From Pseudomonadota bacterium (GTDB taxonomy: Bacteria; Verrucomicrobiota; Verrucomicrobiia; Chthoniobacterales; UBA6821): a stretch of 22,530 nt of DNA. Shown here in pieces: positions 15,052-21,777 of the stretch. The position numbers and the translations under genes are program-made. Positions within the stretch are counted from its first letter, which is position 1. Every line of letters begins with the position of its first letter. The stretch lies in the NCBI GenBank assembly GCA_009928265.1, contig RFPR01000014.1, positions 1 to 22,530 on the forward strand, read 5' to 3'. A model generated the notes under the pieces. It saw only the letters and a program-made list of their open reading frames with translations. It did no database searches and was not told the DNA's origin.

Positions 15052-16295
15052 CAGGAAAGTGTGGCCAGCAGTTCATCGGCCGCACGGAGTCCGCTGGCAA
15101 GCGCGGAATCTATCGAGGCCCGCGCCACCTGATCTCCGGCAAGCCAGAGATTACACCCCTGAAGGCGCGTGGGTTGATCCGCAAGGAAACCCGGTCGTTG
15201 CGACGGAAGCGCCTCCGGAACATCCACCCGTTTGAGGAATTCCCATGATACGAACCCGGGAAAGATGGCAGAGATCTCTTGGCTCGCCCTGCGGTTCAAC
15301 TCAGCGTCGATGCCGTTCCCGCAATCGAGAACGGTGGCGGTAAGTAACCTGCGCCCCCGCGGTGCGTAGGAAGGGACCACATTGGTCAGATCCGCGAAAT
15401 GCCGGACCAATCTTTCCCTGCCGGCAGGCAAGACGAGGTAGCCTCCCTCGTACAATGGGTCGACGCCCGTGAAATAGAGGGTCGTCACCTGGCTCCAAGA
15501 ACGCCCGGCATGAAGGCCGAGCAACCTTCTACTGACCGGCTCCTCCGTGCCCAGAATCAAGGCTTTGCAGGAAACCGTTTCCCCGGAGGCAAGACGGATA
15601 CCCGTCACACGCTCCCCGGAACGGAGCAACTCCGCAACGGGAGATTCGTAGCGCTGCCGCGAAAGGGGAAGAAGGGCAGCCAACTGCCGTGGAATCGCTC
15701 CCATTCCCTCTGCGGGAAGAAGGGCCCGGCCAAAGGCGAATTTCCGGAAATCATTTCTCAGGACAGAGGCATCGGTCCCGAGGTCGTTGTCGAGGAAGAC
15801 CCCGGCAAAAAACGGGCGGAGAAACCCTTCCAAGATATCACCCCCCAGACCATGGCGTCTCAGTTCCTCCAGAGCGGTGTGTCCGACTTCCCCATCCCCA
15901 TCCCCACCGGCGAGAAGTCGAGCGGCACCGTAGAGGCCGAGGGCTAATTTCTGAGTCAGGGAAAAAGACCGCGTGGCGAGATCACGCAGAATCCCCGCTG
16001 GGTGCATCAGGGGGTTTAGCAGAACCTCAAGCCCATGCCCCCCGGCAAGCAGGGCCCCGCTACAAAAATAACCGGGCTTCAGGGCCTGCAGATCGAGTAG
16101 TTCACGGGCGGTTGGATAAGAATCGAGCAGGACCTGAAATCCCCGATCGAGTAGGTAGCCGTCCGAGGTGATCTCGGTGGCGACACGTCCACCAGGCTTC
16201 TCCGAGGACTCCAGTAAAAGCCAGTCGGCCCCTGCCTGTTCGAGCCGGGTCGCGCAGGCAAGGCCGGCGAGTCCGGCACCGACAATGACGATCAT
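15051..16295 (-). CDS. FAD-dependent oxidoreductase, amine oxidase/protoporphyrinogen oxidase-like
   Basis: A 414-residue flavoprotein. The FAD-binding Rossmann motif VGAGLAGLACATRLE is at 5-19 and is followed by the second motif EKPGGRVAT (32-40). DGYLLDRGFQVLLDSYP (45-61) is typical of a broad, poorly characterised group of NAD(P)/FAD-dependent oxidoreductases found in bacteria and plastids. The C-terminal flavin motif is NLWLAGDQVARASIDSALASGLRAADELL. It shares its fold with protoporphyrinogen oxidase, phytoene desaturase and amine oxidases. I would not choose among these: the conserved parts are flavin-binding and the substrate region is not recognisable. The start is ATG at 16295, 43 bp after glgP on the same strand. 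A 14-base palindrome (16299-16312) just ahead of the start covers GGAG. Confidence 0.88.
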   Translation of the reverse strand: MIVIVGAGLAGLACATRLEQAGADWLLLESSEKPGGRVATEITSDGYLLDRGFQVLLDSYPTARELLDLQALKPGYFCSGALLAGGHGLEVLLNPLMHPAGILRDLATRSFSLTQKLALGLYGAARLLAGGDGDGEVGHTALEELRRHGLGGDILEGFLRPFFAGVFLDNDLGTDASVLRNDFRKFAFGRALLPAEGMGAIPRQLAALLPLSRQRYESPVAELLRSGERVTGIRLASGETVSCKALILGTEEPVSRRLLGLHAGRSWSQVTTLYFTGVDPLYEGGYLVLPAGRERLVRHFADLTNVVPSYAPRGRRLLTATVLDCGNGIDAELNRRASQEISAIFPGFVSWEFLKRVDVPEALPSQRPGFLADQPTRLQGCNLWLAGDQVARASIDSALASGLRAADELLATLS

Positions 16296-16298
16296 CAG

Positions 16299-16312
16299 TG
16301 GAGTCTACTCCA
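16299..16312 (-). repeat. 14-base palindrome before the oxidoreductase start
   Basis: On the plus strand TGGAGT and ACTCCA flank a 2-base CT centre, giving 6 matched bases on each side. It lies in the 43-bp gap between glgP and the oxidoreductase, 3 bases upstream of the ATG. In RNA it could fold (five or four pairs with a small loop) and hide the GGAG that might serve in translation. It could instead be a protein-binding site. No T run follows, so it is not a terminator. Confidence 0.35.
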
Positions 16313-16338
16313 TCGAAACTACCCTGAACAGGCTCCGA

Positions 16339-18804
16339 TCAGACTGCTACCGGGTCGAGTTGCCAGATTTCACGGGCATACTCGGTGATGGTGCGATCGC
16401 TCGAGAACTTACCCATGCGGGCCGTGTTGAGGATCGCCATTTCGGCCCAGCGGGCCTTGTCCTTGAACGCCACGCCCACCCTCTCCTGAGCATCACTGTA
16501 GGAGCGGAAATCAGGCAGACAGAGGAAGGGATCGTGGTAGACCAGATTGTCGCGGAGCATGTTGAACACTCCAGGCGGCTCGTCGGCGGTGAAGTAATTA
16601 GAGCCGACCCAGTCGACCACGGCGCGCAGTTCGTCGTGCTGCTGCAGGAAGTCGTGCGGGTTGTAGCCCTTCTTCCACAGTTCGTTCACCTCCTCGACGG
16701 TCATTCCGAAGATGAAGATGTTCTCGGAACCGACCTCCTCACGGATTTCGACATTGGCACCGTCTAGGGTGCCGATCGTGAGCGCGCCGTTGAGAGAGAG
16801 CTTCATGTTGCCGGTTCCGGAGGCTTCCTTCCCGGCCGTGGAGATCTGCTCGGAGAGATCGGCCGCAGGGACGATCTTCTGCGCCAACGACACACGGTAA
16901 TTCGGCAGGAAGACGACCTTGAGGCGATCCTTAACACGGGGATCGGAGTTGACCTTGGCACCGACGGCGTTGATCGCCTTGATGATGTTCTTGGCGAGGT
17001 CGTAGCCAGGAGCTGCCTTGGCGGCGAAGATGAAGACGCGCGGCGTAATGTCGTAATCAGGGTCCTGCAGGATTCTGCGGTAGAGCGCCAGGATATGGAG
17101 GAGATTGAGATGCTGGCGCTTGTATTCGTGCAGGCGCTTGATCTGCACATCGAAGAGGGCGGAGGGATCCACCGTGACGCCGCATTCCTCCTTGATGATG
17201 CCGGCGAGATCGACCTTGTTGGCATGTTTGACCTCCATGAACTGGCGCTGGAACTCAGGATCCTTTGCCAGGGGCTCCAGGGCATGCAGTTCATCGAGAT
17301 TACGCTCCCAACCGCGGCCGATTCTGGAGGAGATGAGCCCTGCAAGACGGGGATTGCAGGAAAGAAGCCAGCGACGTGGCGTGATCCCGTTGGTCTTGTT
17401 GTTGAACTTGCCGGGGTAAAGTTCGTCGAACTCGGGAAAGAGATCGCTCTTGAGAAGCTGGGTGTGGAGCGCCGCGACACCGTTGACCGAGTGACTACCG
17501 ATCACCGCGAGATTCGCCATGCGGACCATCTGGTTATCCCCCTCCTCGATGAGGGAGAGCTTCTGGACCTTATCCAGATCGCTTGGCCAAACTTTCTCCA
17601 CCTCGACGAGAAAGCGCTTGTTGGCCTCGAAGATAATCTGGAGATGACGGGGTAGAACTTTGCGGAAAAGCCCCACGCTCCATTTCTCGAGAGCTTCGGG
17701 CAAAAGGGTGTGGTTTGTGTAGGCCAGCGTCCGGGTGACGATCGACCAGGCCTTCTCCCAGGAGAGGCCGTACACGTCATGAAGGAGGCGCTGCAACTCA
17801 ACCACCGTGATGGCCGGATGGGTGTCGTTGAGTTGGATGGCAACTTTCTCGGGAAAAGTCTCCCAGTCGCTGTTGTTCTTGCGGAAGCGACGGATGATGT
17901 CCTTGAGCGAGCAGGCGACGAAGAAGTACTGCTGGATCAGGCGGAGTTCCTTGCCGCTCTCGGTCTTGTCGTTCGGATAAAGGACCTTGGAAACAGTCTC
18001 GCTGATGTTCTTGTCGCGGACAGCCTCGTCGTAACCACCCCGGTTGAAAGCCTCGAAATTGAAATCCTCAGCCGCTTTGGAGGACCAGAGACGAAGGAAA
18101 TTAACCGTGTTGGTTCCATAACCCGGAATGGGAATGTCGTAGGGGATGCCGATGAGCTTTTTCTTGCCGGTCCACTTGGAAACATAGTTGCCGACATCGT
18201 CGAAGATGTTCTCAACCTGGCCATAAAGATCGATCTCGGTGGTGTGCTCCGGGCGCACAATCTCCCAGGGAGTGCCGAACTTCATCCAGTCGTCGGGCAA
18301 CTCAACCTGGTAACCGTTTCGGAACTCCTGCTTGAAGAGCCCGTACTGGTAATGGATCCCGTATCCGATGGCCGGGAGGTCAAGGGTGGCAAGCGAATCG
18401 AGGAAGCAGGCAGCAAGTCGCCCCAAGCCGCCGTTGCCGAGACCCATGTCGTATTCCTCCTCACGAAGCTCGTCGATATCAAGGCCGAGCTCACTGATCG
18501 CCGTCTTCATGTTTTCCACGACGCCGGCACTGTGAAAACTGTTCACGTAGAGACGCCCCATCAGGAACTCGAGGGAGAAATAGTAGAGTCTCTTGACGTT
18601 TTCCTCGCGGTGCTTGGTCTGGGTGGCCATGAGACGCTCCACCAGGAAACAGTGGACGGCCTTCGATGTGGCCAGCCACCAGTCACGCTTGGAGGCTGTC
18701 CCGGGGTCCCTCGCCAATCCGAAGCGGAGTTGCTGCATGATGAGGGCTTTGATTCCCTCGACGGAGGAGTCGAGGGTGGAATGGAAAGTACCTTCTGTGG
18801 TCAT
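16339..18804 (-). CDS. glgP: Glycogen (alpha-glucan) phosphorylase
   Basis: Releases glucose-1-phosphate from the ends of glycogen or maltodextrin using phosphate and pyridoxal phosphate. The length of 821 residues is that of the classical bacterial and eukaryotic GT35 enzyme. Strong landmarks include YYFSLEFLMGRL, GLGNGGLGRLAACFLDSLATL, GYGIHYQYGLFKQ, QLNDTHPAI, LAVIGSHSVNGVAALH and FNNKTNGITPRRWL. DVQIKRLHEYKRQ and the cofactor motif EASGTGNMKLSLNGALTIGTLDGANVE follow, where K668 binds PLP. The N-terminus lacks the Ser-phosphorylation segment of animal enzymes, as expected in bacteria. No other glycogen gene is adjacent. The upstream 187 bp to the divergent HAD gene holds no promoter I would assign to it. 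The long plus-strand open frame across 17710-18822 is a coding shadow of this gene. Confidence 0.98.
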   Translation of the reverse strand: MTTEGTFHSTLDSSVEGIKALIMQQLRFGLARDPGTASKRDWWLATSKAVHCFLVERLMATQTKHREENVKRLYYFSLEFLMGRLYVNSFHSAGVVENMKTAISELGLDIDELREEEYDMGLGNGGLGRLAACFLDSLATLDLPAIGYGIHYQYGLFKQEFRNGYQVELPDDWMKFGTPWEIVRPEHTTEIDLYGQVENIFDDVGNYVSKWTGKKKLIGIPYDIPIPGYGTNTVNFLRLWSSKAAEDFNFEAFNRGGYDEAVRDKNISETVSKVLYPNDKTESGKELRLIQQYFFVACSLKDIIRRFRKNNSDWETFPEKVAIQLNDTHPAITVVELQRLLHDVYGLSWEKAWSIVTRTLAYTNHTLLPEALEKWSVGLFRKVLPRHLQIIFEANKRFLVEVEKVWPSDLDKVQKLSLIEEGDNQMVRMANLAVIGSHSVNGVAALHTQLLKSDLFPEFDELYPGKFNNKTNGITPRRWLLSCNPRLAGLISSRIGRGWERNLDELHALEPLAKDPEFQRQFMEVKHANKVDLAGIIKEECGVTVDPSALFDVQIKRLHEYKRQHLNLLHILALYRRILQDPDYDITPRVFIFAAKAAPGYDLAKNIIKAINAVGAKVNSDPRVKDRLKVVFLPNYRVSLAQKIVPAADLSEQISTAGKEASGTGNMKLSLNGALTIGTLDGANVEIREEVGSENIFIFGMTVEEVNELWKKGYNPHDFLQQHDELRAVVDWVGSNYFTADEPPGVFNMLRDNLVYHDPFLCLPDFRSYSDAQERVGVAFKDKARWAEMAILNTARMGKFSSDRTITEYAREIWQLDPVAV

Positions 18805-18901
18805 GATGGATTGGGAGAATGAAGCCAGACCAGCGGGCCGTCGAGCGGTTGTTGGTGACGGAATTGTTGACGAATCACATGCCGATTAAAGCAAAACCCG
18901 T

Positions 18902-18921
18902 TCCAAGTCGCAGAGCTTGGA
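18902..18921. repeat. Inverted repeat overlapping the HAD-operon -35 box
   Basis: TCCAAG (18902-18907) and CTTGGA (18916-18921) form a perfect 6-base inverted repeat with an 8-base spacer. The right arm overlaps the -35 box at 18917-18922, a position where a repressor or activator could act. It lies in the divergent region between glgP and the HAD gene. Confidence 0.35.
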
Positions 18922-18945
18922 TTCAAGGGGCTGCGCTGCTATGAT
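18917..18945 (+). promoter_or_regulatory. Candidate promoter of the HAD-tlyA-nadK operon
   Basis: TTGGAT (18917-18922, 3/6 match) and TATGAT (18940-18945, 5/6 match) are spaced by 17 bases. A start near 18952 would give a leader of about 40 bases before the ATG at 18992. The leader (GGATCTTAAAAG then GAAATCCCC) shows no clear Shine-Dalgarno. This is the only good match in the 187-bp divergent gap. Confidence 0.5.
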
Positions 18946-18991
18946 TACTTTGGATCTTAAAAGAAATCCCCGTTAACTGCGATCCGCACCC

Positions 18992-19669
18992 ATGAATTCC
19001 TCTCCATCCTCCATTCCGGACAGCAAGGGTGGAACCGCACCGGATCTTTTCCTTTTCGATTTTGACGGAACGGTGGCCGACTCGCTCCGGATCGCCCACA
19101 GCATCCTCAATGAACTGGCCGTGGAATTCCGCTTTCGCTCCCTGCCTCCCGAGGAACTCGACCACGTCCGAACCCTCGGTACGCGCGAATTCATCCGCCA
19201 CATGGGCATCAGCGGATGGAGGGTTCCGAGGATTTCAAAGCGTGGTCTTAGCCTGTTTCAGGAACGGATCGCGGATGTCCAACCGATTGCCGGCATGCCC
19301 GAGGTCCTCGAGGAGCTTCACGGCCGAGGACACCGCATCGGCATCCTGACCTCCAATTCCGAGACAAACGTGCTGGCCTTCATCGCGCGCCATCGCCTCC
19401 CCTACTTCCACTTCGTCCGCACCTCCTCCAAGCTCTTTGGGAAAAGCCGTGAGATGCGCCGGATTCTCAAGGCCGAGGAACTTCCCCCGGAACGGGTTCT
19501 TTACATCGGGGATGAAACGAGGGACGTAGAGGCAGCCAAGGAGGCCGGCCTGCGCATGGCGGCGGTCGACTGGGGATACAACGCCTCCTCGGCTCTCGCC
19601 TCCCTCGACCCCGATTATCTCCTGACCCACCCGGGTGAACTTCTCCGGATAGGATCGCAGAGCGCATGA
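18992..19669 (+). CDS. HAD-superfamily phosphatase, phosphoglycolate-phosphatase-like
   Basis: A 225-residue cytoplasmic hydrolase of the haloacid dehalogenase fold. Motif I is LFDFDGTVADS with nucleophile D23 and acid/base D25. An alpha-helical cap follows (about 35-95). Motif II is GILTSNSETN, the motif III Lys is in LFGKSREM, and motif IV is YIGDETRDVEAAKEAG with the metal-binding acids, followed by MAAVDWGYN. This arrangement fits Gph/PgpB-like sugar phosphate or phosphoglycolate phosphatases, but substrate specificity in this family is not readable from sequence. It is the first gene of a plus-strand unit and overlaps tlyA by 4 bases (ATGA). The N-terminal 17 residues before the first strand are Ser/Gly-rich and may be partly dispensable. 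Confidence 0.9.
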   Translation: MNSSPSSIPDSKGGTAPDLFLFDFDGTVADSLRIAHSILNELAVEFRFRSLPPEELDHVRTLGTREFIRHMGISGWRVPRISKRGLSLFQERIADVQPIAGMPEVLEELHGRGHRIGILTSNSETNVLAFIARHRLPYFHFVRTSSKLFGKSREMRRILKAEELPPERVLYIGDETRDVEAAKEAGLRMAAVDWGYNASSALASLDPDYLLTHPGELLRIGSQSA

Positions 19670-20436
19670 AGACGGGAGCGCCTTTGAAGCTGCGCCTCGA
19701 CCAGCACCTGCACGAGGCCGGTCACTTCGATTCGCGTGAAAAGGCCCAGCGCGCCATCTTGGCCGGCCAGGTAACCGTCGACGGAAGAGTGGCAGACAAA
19801 CCGGGCACCAAGGTAAGGACAGACAGCGAGATTCTCATCACGGGCCGGGACCGCTACGTCGGCCGGGGTGGTCACAAGCTTGAGGGGGCGATCAAGGAGT
19901 TTGGCATCGACCCCATGGGCAAGAGCTGCCTGGACCTCGGCTCATCCACCGGAGGCTTCACCGACTGCCTCCTGCAACACTGGGCGGCCCATGTGACCGC
20001 TGTCGACGTGGGGCGTGGCCAGCTTGCTTGGTCGCTCCGCCAAGATCCGCGGGTGGAGGTCCGAGAGGGAATCAATGCCCGATACCTCACGGCATCCGAC
20101 TTTACCCGGCAGTTCGACCTGATCGTCGGAGACCTGAGCTTTATTTCATTGACGAAGATCCTGCCCGCCGCGTTTGAGTTGCTTCTGCCAGAGGGCGTCA
20201 TGATCGTGCTCATCAAACCCCAGTTCGAACTCTCCTCCTCCGAGGTGGGCAAGGGGGGCATCGTGCGCGACCCACTCGCCCGCCAGCGCGCCGTCGAGTC
20301 GATCCGCACCTGGGTCGTCTCAGCGGGCCACCGTTTCGACAAGGTGATGGAGTCGCCCCTTCCCGGAACAACTGGTAACATCGAGTTCCTCGCCTTGCTG
20401 CGTCGGGGCGATTCCGTGGCTCCCCTCCCCGCCTGA
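19666..20436 (+). CDS. tlyA: TlyA-type rRNA 2'-O-methyltransferase (hemolysin A family)
   Basis: TlyA-family proteins join an S4 RNA-binding domain to an FtsJ/RrmJ-like methyltransferase; the Mycobacterium enzyme methylates ribose in 16S and 23S rRNA and affects capreomycin sensitivity. Here the S4 domain spans about 8-65 (RLDQHLHEAGHFDSREKAQ, AGQVTVDGRV). It is followed by YVGRGGHKLEGAI with K71, the SAM motif LDLGSSTGGFTD (89-100), GDLSFISL with D156 and LIKPQFEL with K184. A late Glu (NIEFLALL) completes the usual KDKE tetrad. The 256-residue length is normal. Despite the hemolysin name of many homologues, the visible domains point to RNA methylation. It overlaps the HAD gene by 4 bases, and nadK follows after 8 bp, a pairing common in many bacteria. 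Confidence 0.95.
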   Translation: MKTGAPLKLRLDQHLHEAGHFDSREKAQRAILAGQVTVDGRVADKPGTKVRTDSEILITGRDRYVGRGGHKLEGAIKEFGIDPMGKSCLDLGSSTGGFTDCLLQHWAAHVTAVDVGRGQLAWSLRQDPRVEVREGINARYLTASDFTRQFDLIVGDLSFISLTKILPAAFELLLPEGVMIVLIKPQFELSSSEVGKGGIVRDPLARQRAVESIRTWVVSAGHRFDKVMESPLPGTTGNIEFLALLRRGDSVAPLPA

Positions 20437-20444
20437 ACCCTCCC

Positions 20445-21311
20445 ATGAACCCGTCACAGACCATCGGAATCATCGCGCATGCCGGCAAGGAAGGCGCTGG
20501 GGATCTGGTCCGTGCCGTCACTGAGGAGTTCAGCCGCCTCAACGCCCCTTTCCTGCTCGAGCGAGCGACGGCGGCCGCGGCCGGCCTTTCCTCCGAACTT
20601 GATGAGACGGCGCTTGCGGAGCGCTGCGACATCCTGCTTGTGATGGGTGGGGACGGAAGCATCCTGCGCGCCCTGCATCGCTCGGGGGGGCACATCAGGC
20701 CGATCTTCGGACTTAACATCGGCTCTCTGGGATTCCTCACCTGCCTCGGCTCCGATGATTACCTCCGTGCGGTGGACTGCCTGCTCTCCGGAAGCTACGA
20801 ACTTAGCCACCGCAGCCTGCTGGAGGCATCGATCAGCGGCGACGGGGAGACTGTACCCTTGGAACGTGCCCTCAATGACGTCACCGTGAGCCGGGGCGAA
20901 CGCTCGCAACTCGTGAGACTTAGGACCTGGGTTGGGGATGCCCCTCTCACAGAGTACCATGCCGACGGCCTGATCGTCTCCACCCCCACCGGTTCCACGG
21001 CCTACTCTCTTGCAGCGGGCGGCCCGATCCTGATGCCCGACAGTGGGGCTCTTGTGATCACGCCTGTCTGTCCCCACGTCTTGAGCAACAGGTCGCTTGT
21101 CATCGCCGACAGGCATGTGGTCACCATCTCCCCCGCTGGGAATCAGGGAGTCTTCGTCTCCGTTGACGGAAGGCCCCCCCACGAACTTAGACCCGGCCAG
21201 CACCTGATCCTGAGACTCTCCGCCAGCAGGCTGCCGCTGGCCATGATGCCAGGCAGCACCTTTCCAGACATCCTCCGGCAGAAACTTAAGTGGAGCGGCA
21301 GCACCGTCTGA
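20445..21311 (+). CDS. nadK: NAD kinase
   Basis: Phosphorylates NAD to NADP in the cytoplasm, the only route to NADP. The 288 residues contain the family signatures: VMGGDGSILRALH (67-78) with the phosphate-binding GGDGS, NIGSLGFLT (91-99), LNDVTVSRG (143-151) and the substrate loop STPTGSTAYSLAAGGP (179-194). SPAGNQGVFVSVDG and the surrounding C-terminal strands fit the second domain. The N-terminus is about the length seen in E. coli and Bacillus-like enzymes. It lies between tlyA (8 bp gap) and the EIIA-like gene (4 bp gap), so it is translated from the same message. No Shine-Dalgarno is visible (CCCTCCC precedes the ATG). Confidence 0.96.
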   Translation: MNPSQTIGIIAHAGKEGAGDLVRAVTEEFSRLNAPFLLERATAAAAGLSSELDETALAERCDILLVMGGDGSILRALHRSGGHIRPIFGLNIGSLGFLTCLGSDDYLRAVDCLLSGSYELSHRSLLEASISGDGETVPLERALNDVTVSRGERSQLVRLRTWVGDAPLTEYHADGLIVSTPTGSTAYSLAAGGPILMPDSGALVITPVCPHVLSNRSLVIADRHVVTISPAGNQGVFVSVDGRPPHELRPGQHLILRLSASRLPLAMMPGSTFPDILRQKLKWSGSTV

Positions 21312-21315
21312 TCCC

Positions 21316-21777
21316 ATGGGCACCCTCTCCGATTCGCTTCACTCCAAGGACATCCATCTGGCACTCCGTGCCGGTAATTCAGCGGATGCCCTCGAGGAAG
21401 TTCTTTCCGGCCTACGCACCGATGGAAGGGTCAAGGACTGGGAGACACTCCGCTCCTCGTTGGTTAACGGCTCGCCGATCGATTGCGGTCCGGGCGAAAA
21501 CGGCATGATCATCCTCCATCACAGGCGTACACCGGGAATCACATCCATGGTGCTGGCGGCCGGACGCTTTCCTGCCGGAATTACCGTTGATGGATGCACG
21601 GCACTACTCCGGATGGTCTTCGTGGCTGCCGTTCCGGAATCCCTCAACAACGAGTACCTCCGCATCATTGGGGCGGTCTCCCGGATCTGCGGCAATTCCC
21701 CTTCCTTTGAGCGCCTGATGGGGGCCGCTAGCGCTGCGGAATTCCTGAATATCCTCGAAGAGGGGTGCCGGCGATGA
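21316..21777 (+). CDS. Diverged PTS EIIA (fructose/nitrogen type) domain protein
   Basis: A 153-residue protein with the general layout of the PTS_EIIA type 2 domain (mannitol/fructose/PtsN): an N-terminal ALEEVLSGL helix, a central GMIILHHRR, then VDG...LLRMVFVAAVPESL and LRIIGAVSRI, ending in an EFLNILEEG helix. Aligned by eye, H68 of ILHHR takes the place of the phosphorylated His in the usual AIPHAR. The second conserved His (in HLxLL) appears replaced by Tyr (EYLRII, Y114). The residues before the active site (GSPIDCGPGENG) also differ from the usual GTGIGxGIA. It could be a regulatory EIIA of the PtsN kind or a domain no longer phosphorylated. It follows nadK by 4 bp and overlaps the ATPase gene by 4 bases. 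Confidence 0.72.
   Translation: MGTLSDSLHSKDIHLALRAGNSADALEEVLSGLRTDGRVKDWETLRSSLVNGSPIDCGPGENGMIILHHRRTPGITSMVLAAGRFPAGITVDGCTALLRMVFVAAVPESLNNEYLRIIGAVSRICGNSPSFERLMGAASAAEFLNILEEGCRR

Noticed and set aside
15888..15906. CCCCAT direct repeats
   Set aside because: They are three short codon-level repeats encoding a Gly/Asp loop in the oxidoreductase, not a repeat array.
17710..18822. 370-residue plus-strand open frame opposite glgP
   Set aside because: It is the antisense shadow of a perfectly conserved glycogen phosphorylase and its translation matches no family I know.
18867..18895. TTGACG upstream of the HAD gene as a -35 box
   Set aside because: No -10-like hexamer lies at 16-18 bases; ATTAAA is only about 12 bases away. 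The TTGGAT/TATGAT pair is better.
19666..20436. Reading the TlyA protein as a pore-forming hemolysin
   Set aside because: The domains visible are S4 RNA-binding and a SAM methyltransferase with the KDKE tetrad; no signal peptide or membrane segment is present.
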